NCBI GenBank assembly: GCA_944324655.1
Contig: CALUXF010000020.1
Span: forward strand, 1-32,828
Source of the DNA: Candidatus Avelusimicrobium aviculae
GTDB taxonomy: Bacteria; Elusimicrobiota; Elusimicrobia; Elusimicrobiales; Elusimicrobiaceae
DNA: 32,828 nt
Reading direction: 5' to 3'
The translations under genes and the position numbers were made by a program. Shown here in pieces: positions 11,340-17,813 of this stretch (position 1 is its first letter; each line of letters begins with the position of its first letter). The notes below the pieces were generated by a model. That model had not been told where the DNA came from and did not search any database. It saw only the letters and a list, made by a program, of their open reading frames with translations.

Positions 11340-12511
11340 ACGGTCTCCTCACTAACGTCTGTTATGCCGCTGTTTAGGTCTGTTACATATGTGCGCCGCA
11401 GGCAGGTTTTATCCGCCCGGGGAGCCGATTGCACCATTATCATAATCCCTTGTATGTTGGGATGGTCAAACGTTTCACGCAAATTCAGTTCGTTTAAAAA
11501 AGGTTCTTTGTCCGCCAGCCAAAGAGGCTCGCTTTGGAGAAGATTGTCTGAGTTGGAATAAAAGACAGTAATGTTTTCTATATGTTCGTTTACATCTATT
11601 TCCGCCACGGTAAGCGAATCCCATAATATGGGGCGTTTGAAAGATCCTCCTTGGTGGTAAGCGCGCACCAAATCTCCCAGTAATCGGGCAGGAACGGCAA
11701 AACTAACGCGTTGGGAATAGTTGTTTACGGGCCATAAATTTTGTCCTTTTGGCAAAAGGGAGGGCCGGTGAGGGGGAAAATCTTCAGTTAAGGATCCGCA
11801 ATGTAACCCCACCACTTCCCCTTGCGCGTTAAGGAGAGGACTTCCGCAAAATCCGGCCCGTTTATGGCGTTCTAATGTGTATGAAGTGGTAATAAGCGAT
11901 GGATTTAGTATTTTTACTTTCCGGTTTGGGGAGAGGGAAGGTTCTTTGCGGGCATAGCCCACGGCTGAAAGAGTAGCCCAGGGGACGACTTTTCTTTCGT
12001 TTAAAGAGAAAGGTTTTACAAATTCTAAAAATTCGGCGGTCGGTTCAAAGCGTATAAGCGCCGCGTCCAGCCTAAACGATGTCCCGCGCAGCAACAGTTC
12101 CGCGCGCACGGTAAGCGGTTTTTTCCCGTTGAGGAATACAACGTCAAATTTTTCTCCTTTGGCTAATGAGACGGGTGTAATATGGGCGGAGATAAGGCCA
12201 AAAATTTCCTGCTCCGTTTGATCATTTGTTTGAAACACAAATCCGCTTCCCGCTACGGGAATTTTCCAAGAAGGTTTAATATAAAATACGGAATGCTGCC
12301 AAGGCTGGGCCTCGGCGGCTTTGCGTGAAAGGCGTTTGTTTAATGTATTTACCGCTGCGGCAATTTTGGTGCGGGTTTTTGCAGACGCTTGGGAAAGGGT
12401 TTGCGTTGCCGTTTTGATTTTTTTCGGCCAACCCCCGCCCGCATATAAAGGCTGCGGGCAAGTGAAAAATAAAACCGTGCACAAAAAACATGGGGTAAAA
12501 ATACGTATCAT
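11330..12511 (-). CDS. Secreted chymotrypsin-fold cysteine protease homologue, copy 2 of the array
   Basis: 393 residues. Signal peptide about 1-24 (ends PLYA), then a Thr/Ala/Lys-rich helical segment (about 30-68). The protease domain has AGSGFVF, predicted His110 (GLISAH, diverged from the WGVTA.H of the other copies), Asp149 (RLDAALIRF), Cys222 (AGFCGSP; TGC at 11846-11848, minus strand) and His237 (GLHCGS). The C-terminal domain is present but diverged, with two further cysteines near the end. Its ATG overlaps the upstream stop in an ATGA arrangement (12508-12511), indicating translational coupling. Family known as PA-clan peptidases; cysteine nucleophile seen directly; substrate unknown. 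Confidence 0.84.
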   Translation of the reverse strand: MIRIFTPCFLCTVLFFTCPQPLYAGGGWPKKIKTATQTLSQASAKTRTKIAAAVNTLNKRLSRKAAEAQPWQHSVFYIKPSWKIPVAGSGFVFQTNDQTEQEIFGLISAHITPVSLAKGEKFDVVFLNGKKPLTVRAELLLRGTSFRLDAALIRFEPTAEFLEFVKPFSLNERKVVPWATLSAVGYARKEPSLSPNRKVKILNPSLITTSYTLERHKRAGFCGSPLLNAQGEVVGLHCGSLTEDFPPHRPSLLPKGQNLWPVNNYSQRVSFAVPARLLGDLVRAYHQGGSFKRPILWDSLTVAEIDVNEHIENITVFYSNSDNLLQSEPLWLADKEPFLNELNLRETFDHPNIQGIMIMVQSAPRADKTCLRRTYVTDLNSGITDVSEETVCN

Positions 12512-13668
12512 TTTATTTTCCTAACGCGAAAAGAAAACGGCGGTTTTCCGGACAAAGTTCTTGTTTGTTTTTCAACACGGGCCGTTTTAAAATTTACAAT
12601 ATACTCAATAATTTGTTTTTCTTGTTCGGCAGGGTCATAAACGGTTACCAATAATCCGTCCGCTCCGGCTGTTGTTAAGAAACGTTCCAAGCGGGTTGGG
12701 TCTACAAACGGTCCGCCGTTGACGGCTTGTTCCAAACGGTTATTTTTAATAACCGCCACCTGCATAATATGTTGATGCGGCAGCAAAGCTCCTATAAAAA
12801 TATTTCCGGCTTTCAAGGGTATTCCCCGGTATTGGCCCAGCCGGTATTGGGCCAGCAAGTCCGATATGTGTTGGACGGGCACGGCTAGGCTGACGTCCGG
12901 CGCCGGCATTTTTAATTTTTTAAAATCGCTTCTCCAAGCGGCATGGTGTTCTTGCAAATCGCTGCCGCAATGTACGCCTATTACTTCATTTTGGGCGTTA
13001 AGTAAAGGGCTCCCGCAATAACCCCTTCTGGGGGTATGGCGCATCTCATAAGAAGTTACCAGCCGAAAGGGATTTGTTTCTAAAAGCTCGCGGTTTTGCA
13101 CCTGTTTAAATACGCCAGCCGCATACCCTATGGAAAAGGTTTTCTCCCCCGTTTTGGGCGTCTTTCGGGAGATGGATAAAGGTTTTACCCACTCCGCCGC
13201 CTGCGGCGGAAGAAGCAGTAACGCAATATCCGCCCCATCCCGGTGCCCTTTTACAACGGTTGCGGCGTCAAAGCCCATGGGCTGCCCGTCTATCATAAAC
13301 ATCATAAAAGGGGCTTCATACGCGTCTATTAGGTGCGCCGCCGTTACGCCCCACAAAAAAGATTTTCCGTTAAACCGCTCTTCAATGACAAAGCCGGTTG
13401 CGGGGGCGGGGTTTGTATCGCTTCCCACAATAAAAAGGGAACGTTGGGCTTGGTTGCGCAAAGCCGCTTTGCGCGCGGCGGCTGTATGGCGTGTTAAAGA
13501 GGATACCGCTTTTTGCGCGGTTTGTTGGGCGTTGGTCCCGGCGGACGCTGTTGTTTTAAGGGAGAACTTTTTTGCCAGTTTTTGTGCCGCAGCATTCTTT
13601 TGCGCTTGGGAAGAAATTCCTAAGAGCAGCAATAAAAGACAAACGGCGAAAGGCAAAAAACGTTTCAT
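12508..13668 (-). CDS. Secreted chymotrypsin-fold cysteine protease homologue, copy 1 (first gene) of the array
   Basis: 386 residues; first gene of the leftward operon. Signal peptide about 1-22 (LLLLLLGISSQA), basic Ala/Lys-rich segment about 24-75, then the protease domain with TGFVI. Predicted triad: His112 (WGVTAAH), Asp147 (GADIALLLL), Cys218 (RGYCGSP; TGC at 13015-13017, minus strand). His233 in GVHCGS is the predicted S1 histidine, and VSLAVP resembles the strand that lines the substrate cleft near the end of the domain. An unrecognised C-terminal domain (about 285-375) follows. No Shine-Dalgarno is evident before the ATG, and no clear promoter could be assigned in the 341-bp upstream gap. 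Confidence 0.85.
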   Translation of the reverse strand: MKRFLPFAVCLLLLLLGISSQAQKNAAAQKLAKKFSLKTTASAGTNAQQTAQKAVSSLTRHTAAARKAALRNQAQRSLFIVGSDTNPAPATGFVIEERFNGKSFLWGVTAAHLIDAYEAPFMMFMIDGQPMGFDAATVVKGHRDGADIALLLLPPQAAEWVKPLSISRKTPKTGEKTFSIGYAAGVFKQVQNRELLETNPFRLVTSYEMRHTPRRGYCGSPLLNAQNEVIGVHCGSDLQEHHAAWRSDFKKLKMPAPDVSLAVPVQHISDLLAQYRLGQYRGIPLKAGNIFIGALLPHQHIMQVAVIKNNRLEQAVNGGPFVDPTRLERFLTTAGADGLLVTVYDPAEQEKQIIEYIVNFKTARVEKQTRTLSGKPPFSFRVRKIK

Positions 13669-14009
13669 ATTAATGTTTCGTTACGGTTCGGTTACATCCA
13701 CTGTGTAAAATAGATGTTGGGAACGATTTATATTCACTTCAATGTCTGTTTGTTGCGCTCCCTGCGTGGCCCGGGCAAAGGGAACAGTGCTTGGTTTTGC
13801 CTCGGAATACAGCGTTTTTGGGCTGTGTTGCGCACGGCAAGGCCCACGCGCAAGAGCAGATTAGGGCTGAAAACCGAAAGCAGTTCATATATAAATTATC
13901 TGTTTTTTATAAGCACTCTTCCAGGGCCATTGGACCCACAAAACGCTGGGTCTTTAGGCCTGAAAAAACGCGCCGTTTCGCGGCGCGTTTTAATTGGTTG
14001 GGCGTGTAA
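13669..14009. other. 341-bp gap between the protease array and glyA
   Basis: No supportable gene. It holds the glyA terminator (13963-13992), a short inverted repeat ttgcgc/gcgcaa (13828-13833 and 13848-13853), and a gaccca/tgggtc stem (13933-13938 and 13947-13952). Short frames crossing it have no recognisable product. The protease operon promoter must lie here or upstream, but no confident -10/-35 pair was seen on the minus strand. Confidence 0.6.
13963..13992 (-). terminator. Rho-independent terminator of glyA
   Basis: aaaacgcgccg (13965-13975) pairs with cggcgcgtttt (13981-13991) over a 5-nt loop; the A6 run at 13963-13968 becomes the U-tract on the minus strand. It lies 18 nt beyond the glyA stop and separates glyA from the protease operon transcribed in the same direction. 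Confidence 0.9.
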
Positions 14010-15254
14010 TTATAAATTAGGATACAGCGGGAAAGCCTCTAAAAAGCGTTTTACCCGCTGGGCGATATCTGCCAGCAGCGCCTCATCCTGCGGGTGGGAA
14101 AGCGCTTCATCAATAAAAGCGGCTATTTGGGCCATGTCTTTTTCTTTCATGCCGCGCGTGGTAACGGCCGGGGTACCCAAGCGAAGCCCGCTGGTGACAA
14201 AGGGTTTTTCCGGGTCAAACGGAATGGTGTTTTTATTGGCGGTAATGCCGGCTTTGTCCAAGGCGGCTTCGGCCGCTTTGCCGGTAAGGCCTTTGGAGCG
14301 CAAGTCTAAACACATGACATGGCTGTCCGTTCCGCCCGCCACCAAACGATATCCGCGGTCTTTAAGTTGTTTGGCCAGTTCGGCGGCGTTTCGTTTTACC
14401 TGGTGCTGGTAGGCTTTGAATTGCGGGGTTAACGCTTCGCCGAAGCAAACGGCTTTGCCGGCGATAACGTGCATCAGCGGCCCGCCCTGTACGCCGGGGA
14501 ACACGGCCGAGTTAATGGCCTTGGCCAACGCTTCTTTGCATAAAATCAGCCCGCCGCGCGGCCCGCGCAGCGTTTTATGGGTTGTGGTGGTAACCACGTC
14601 CGCATACGGAAAAGGATTGGGATATTCTCCGGCGGCGATGAGGCCCGCGTAGTGGGCCACGTCGCACACTAAATACGCCCCGCAGGAATCGGCAATTTCG
14701 CGCAGGCGTTTCCAATCAAATATGCGGGAATAGTTGGAGGCTCCCGCCAAAATCATTTTGGGTTTATGCTCCAGGGCCAGTTTGGCGGCTTCGTCATAAT
14801 CCAGTTCTTCCGTATCGGGGCGCACGTTCATGGCCACAATGTGATATAACTTGCCGGAAAAATTGAGCGGGTGCCCATGGGTTAAATGTCCCCCGTGGGA
14901 CAGGTTCAGCCCCAGCACGGTGTCCCCAGGCTGAAGCAGGGCCAAATAGACGGCCATGTTAGCCTGCGCGCCGGAGTGCGGCTGTACGTTGGCGTGTTCG
15001 GCGCCGAATAATTTTTTGGCGCGTTCAATAGCCAGGTTTTCCACAATATCCACATTTTCACAGCCGCCGTAGTAACGTTTGGCGGGGTAGCCTTCCGCGT
15101 ATTTGTTGGTAAGCACGCTTCCTTGGGCCTGCATGATGGCTTGGGAAGTAAAATTTTCCGAGGCGATCAGCTCCAGCTTATTGCGCTGGCGGCTTAGCTC
15201 TTTGGCAACGGCGTCGTAAACGGCGGGGTCTGTTTGCTGTAAAAATTCGTACAT
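14010..15254 (-). CDS. glyA: Serine hydroxymethyltransferase
   Basis: A 414-residue PLP enzyme that interconverts serine and glycine with tetrahydrofolate, feeding one-carbon metabolism in the cytoplasm. It has [11 protein letters not shown] near the N terminus, the [13 protein letters not shown] motif, and the PLP lysine Lys227 in [14 protein letters not shown]. The frame is open to 15290, but the ATG at 15254 is preferred: aggag lies a few bases upstream on the minus strand and the protein then begins at the usual point for the family. It is monocistronic, with a terminator at 13963-13992. Confidence 0.97.
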   Translation of the reverse strand: MYEFLQQTDPAVYDAVAKELSRQRNKLELIASENFTSQAIMQAQGSVLTNKYAEGYPAKRYYGGCENVDIVENLAIERAKKLFGAEHANVQPHSGAQANMAVYLALLQPGDTVLGLNLSHGGHLTHGHPLNFSGKLYHIVAMNVRPDTEELDYDEAAKLALEHKPKMILAGASNYSRIFDWKRLREIADSCGAYLVCDVAHYAGLIAAGEYPNPFPYADVVTTTTHKTLRGPRGGLILCKEALAKAINSAVFPGVQGGPLMHVIAGKAVCFGEALTPQFKAYQHQVKRNAAELAKQLKDRGYRLVAGGTDSHVMCLDLRSKGLTGKAAEAALDKAGITANKNTIPFDPEKPFVTSGLRLGTPAVTTRGMKEKDMAQIAAFIDEALSHPQDEALLADIAQRVKRFLEAFPLYPNL

Positions 15255-15301
15255 AAAAACTCCTTTTGGGGCGGGTGTAAAAACACGCATGAAAAAAGTT
15301 A

Positions 15302-15339
15302 GATTTTCCCTATGAAAATCCAGTATAATTTAATATAAT
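15302..15339 (+). promoter_or_regulatory. Promoter region with two tandem -10 boxes and a dyad, upstream of the DHS-like gene
   Basis: Two perfect tataat hexamers occur at 15324-15329 and 15334-15339. A perfect 7-bp inverted repeat, gattttc (15302-15308) and gaaaatc (15314-15320), lies where the -35 region of the first box should be and no consensus -35 is visible, so a regulator site is possible. glyA diverges from the same interval. Confidence 0.5.
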
Positions 15340-15424
15340 TTACTAAATAATTAAGTAAAAATAAAATAGCGCGTGATTTGCGTAAAAAATCAATACAAAA
15401 ATCCAGTAATGAGGTGTTAAAAAA

Positions 15425-16507
15425 ATGGCAAAATTAACAAAAAAAGACTTTCTGAAAGCAACCATCAAACACATTGACTTGAAAAAATACAATGTGGTTC
15501 CCATGGTGGAAGCTTTTGAAAGTATGGCTTACGCTTCCCGCGAAGTGGCTAGAGCAAGCAAAATCTACAATATGATGCTTTCCGACAAAAAATGCTCCGT
15601 TATTTTGTGCATTGCCGGGTCTTTGGTATCTGCAGGTCTTAAAAAAGTAGTGGTGGATATGATTCAAAACAACATGGTGGACGCCATTGTTTCCAACGGC
15701 GCCAACATTGTGGACCAAGACTTCTTTGAAGCGTTGGGTTTTAAACATTATATAGGCACTCCGCATAACGCCGACGACAACTTGCTGCGTGACTTGCATA
15801 TTGACCGCATTTATGACACCTATATTGACGAAGACGAACTGAAAGTTTGCGACGAAACCATCCACAAAATTTGCAACACGCTGGAGCCCCGCCCCTATTC
15901 TTCCCGCGAATTTATTTGGGAAATGGGCAAATGGCTGGAGAAAAAAGGCAAAGGCAAAGATTCCATTGTTTACAACGCTTATAAATACGGCGTGCCGGTG
16001 TTTGTTCCCGCGTTTTCTGACTGTTCCGCCGGGTTTGGTTTTGTAGCCCATCAGACCGAACACCCCACCGCCCATGTTTCTATTGACAGCGCCAAAGATT
16101 TCCTGGAATTAACCAAAATTAAAATCAAAGCCAAAGAAACGGGGCTTATGATGTTCTCCGGCGGGGTACCGAAAAACTTCGCCCAAGACACCGTGGTGGC
16201 CGCCGAAGTGTTAGGCGCCGATTCCCCCATGCATAAATACGCCGTGCAAATCACCGTGGCGGACGTGCGCGACGGGGCGCTCTCCGGTTCCACGCTTAAA
16301 GAAGCTTCCTCTTGGGGTAAAGTTTCCACCGCTTTGGAACAAATGGTTTACGGGGAATGCACCACGCTGATCCCGCTTATCATCGGTTACGGTTATCACA
16401 AAGGCGCTTGGAAAAAACGCAAAGCCGCCAATTATGTAAAATTCCTGCAGGAAGAAGACAAAAAAGTGGCCGCGTTAAAAGCCAAAGAAGCCAAAGCTAA
16501 AAAATAA
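15425..16507 (+). CDS. Deoxyhypusine synthase-like family enzyme
   Basis: A 360-residue homologue of eukaryotic/archaeal deoxyhypusine synthase, an NAD-dependent enzyme transferring the aminobutyl group of spermidine to an acceptor. The catalytic lysine region reads EASSWGKV, matching the SWGK motif that holds the active-site Lys in characterised enzymes; a nucleotide-binding region VSNGANIVDQD is also seen. Bacteria lack eIF5A, and bacterial family members have been linked instead to homospermidine-type polyamine synthesis or unknown acceptors, so the true reaction is open. The gaggtg Shine-Dalgarno supports the start. A Lys/Ala-rich tail ends the protein. The stop overlaps the next ATG by one base (TAATG). 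Confidence 0.85.
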   Translation: MAKLTKKDFLKATIKHIDLKKYNVVPMVEAFESMAYASREVARASKIYNMMLSDKKCSVILCIAGSLVSAGLKKVVVDMIQNNMVDAIVSNGANIVDQDFFEALGFKHYIGTPHNADDNLLRDLHIDRIYDTYIDEDELKVCDETIHKICNTLEPRPYSSREFIWEMGKWLEKKGKGKDSIVYNAYKYGVPVFVPAFSDCSAGFGFVAHQTEHPTAHVSIDSAKDFLELTKIKIKAKETGLMMFSGGVPKNFAQDTVVAAEVLGADSPMHKYAVQITVADVRDGALSGSTLKEASSWGKVSTALEQMVYGECTTLIPLIIGYGYHKGAWKKRKAANYVKFLQEEDKKVAALKAKEAKAKK

Positions 16508-17358
16508 TGAGCTTTTACCGTCTGTTTGCTGTTCTGTTAATACTGGTCTGCCCGTGTGCGTTATGCTACGGGCAGCTCAGTTTTTCAGGCGTAAACGGAG
16601 AGAAAGGCTACGCCGCCCTGCGCGGCGAATATAAGCTGGATTTAGACAACGGTTTTATCCTCACGCCCGATTACGGCTATTACCGCCGAAGCGACAAAGA
16701 AGAAGACGAAGCCGGTTCCACTTCCCGTTACGGCTTAACGGTATTGTATGAGCTAAACGATAAAACCGCTTTTACGGCAACCGGGCGCTGGGTGCCTATT
16801 ACACTGGGGTTTCAAAGCGTGTCTTACCAGGCGGGGGTCAGCTGGAAGCCTTTTTACCGGTATGGTATCATTAAAGAACCGGTGTTGGATTTTGCCGCTG
16901 GACAAACGCGTTATGATGTTTATTCGGATCACGCTGGGCGCAGGCTGCCTGCGAAATTTGCCACGGTGGAAACATTTGCCCAAGGGGCGGCTGCCGGTTG
17001 GCTGGGGCCTTTGCAGTTGCGGGCCGTCTACCAGAAAGTGATAAAATATAGTAGCCAACCTCCGTACGGCGTAACCGCCAACTGGGCGGATATCCCGTTT
17101 ATGGTAGCGGTGATACAGGGTTTTGTAAAAGAAACAACCGGCGCGCGCATAAGCTACCCCACCCGCTGGATTACGCCTTATGCGTCTTGGGTGCGTTATA
17201 AATACGCCGGGAAAAGAGATTTTGCCGTAGCGGTAAGCGGCGGCTTGGCCCTGCATTTTTGGGATATGGATTTCCGGGGCGGGGTGGAAATATTTGAACC
17301 AAAACGGGAAGAAACGCGCAAAACGTATTTTTCCATGTCCGTAGAAGCTAAATTTTAA
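16507..17358 (+). CDS. Outer-membrane beta-barrel protein of unknown function
   Basis: 283 residues with an N-terminal signal peptide (about 1-22, LFAVLLILVCPCALCYG) and a mature part of alternating polar and aromatic residues in many short strands (YGYYRRS, WVRYKYAG, GLALHFWDMDF). It ends with an aromatic terminal residue (SVEAKF), the signature recognised by the BAM assembly machinery. The size would fit roughly a 10-12-strand barrel, an estimate only. No specific family was recognised. It starts within the stop of the DHS-like gene, so the two are translationally coupled. Confidence 0.72.
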   Translation: MSFYRLFAVLLILVCPCALCYGQLSFSGVNGEKGYAALRGEYKLDLDNGFILTPDYGYYRRSDKEEDEAGSTSRYGLTVLYELNDKTAFTATGRWVPITLGFQSVSYQAGVSWKPFYRYGIIKEPVLDFAAGQTRYDVYSDHAGRRLPAKFATVETFAQGAAAGWLGPLQLRAVYQKVIKYSSQPPYGVTANWADIPFMVAVIQGFVKETTGARISYPTRWITPYASWVRYKYAGKRDFAVAVSGGLALHFWDMDFRGGVEIFEPKREETRKTYFSMSVEAKF

Positions 17359-17368
17359 GGAGATTGCC

Positions 17369-17809
17369 ATGTCTGAATTGGAACTGCATTGTAAAATAGA
17401 TGAACAGCGTTTTTCTTTAGCCCTGTTTTTAGGCCGCCTGCTTACCGGACTGTCTTTATTATACGTTACGGTAGGTTGTCTGCTTTTTTACCGGGAGTTT
17501 GTTTATAACATTACCGCGCTTCGGGTTCCGTTTTCCGTAACGGTGGGTTTTGTGTTGGTGGTGTTGGAAATTTTTTGTGCGCTGTTTTTAATTTTAGGTT
17601 GGTTTACCCGGTGGGCGGCTGCGGTGGCGTTTGTCAGCAGCGCGGCCTGCGCGTGGGTGTTTTTCGCGGGGGATTTGAATAAAATTTTTGTGGCGCTGTG
17701 TGTGCTGTTAGCCACGCCGCTGTTGATGGTGTCTATGTTGGGGCCGGGGCGTATTAGTTTGGATTTCCGCTGGGCCCAGCGCCGTTTGAAGCAAAAAAGA
17801 AGAGGTTAA
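17369..17809 (+). CDS. DoxX-like four-helix membrane protein
   Basis: 146 residues with four predicted transmembrane segments (about 16-36, 52-74, 80-98, 102-122) and a C-terminal GPGRISLD motif typical of the DoxX family, followed by a basic tail. DoxX proteins are small inner-membrane proteins, some acting as quinone-linked oxidoreductase subunits; a specific role cannot be assigned. The aaggag Shine-Dalgarno overlaps the stop of the barrel gene, and dnaX starts four bases after this gene, so it bridges two functional blocks on one likely transcript. Confidence 0.75.
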   Translation: MSELELHCKIDEQRFSLALFLGRLLTGLSLLYVTVGCLLFYREFVYNITALRVPFSVTVGFVLVVLEIFCALFLILGWFTRWAAAVAFVSSAACAWVFFAGDLNKIFVALCVLLATPLLMVSMLGPGRISLDFRWAQRRLKQKRRG

Positions 17810-17813
17810 TGTT

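Noticed and set aside
9071-13668. Plain trypsin-like serine protease annotation for the four paralogues
   Set aside because: No serine is at the nucleophile position in any copy; the residue is cysteine in all four, although the overall motif pattern is trypsin/V8-like.
13670-13740. A fifth coupled gene upstream of the first protease gene, suggested by a TAATATG junction
   Set aside because: The minus-strand frame ending at that TAA is closed by a stop at 13739-13741 and has no start codon, so the junction is coincidental.
13714-14412. 232-codon plus-strand frame running from the spacer into glyA
   Set aside because: Its second half is antisense to glyA, it runs through the glyA terminator, and the spacer part has no recognisable protein features.
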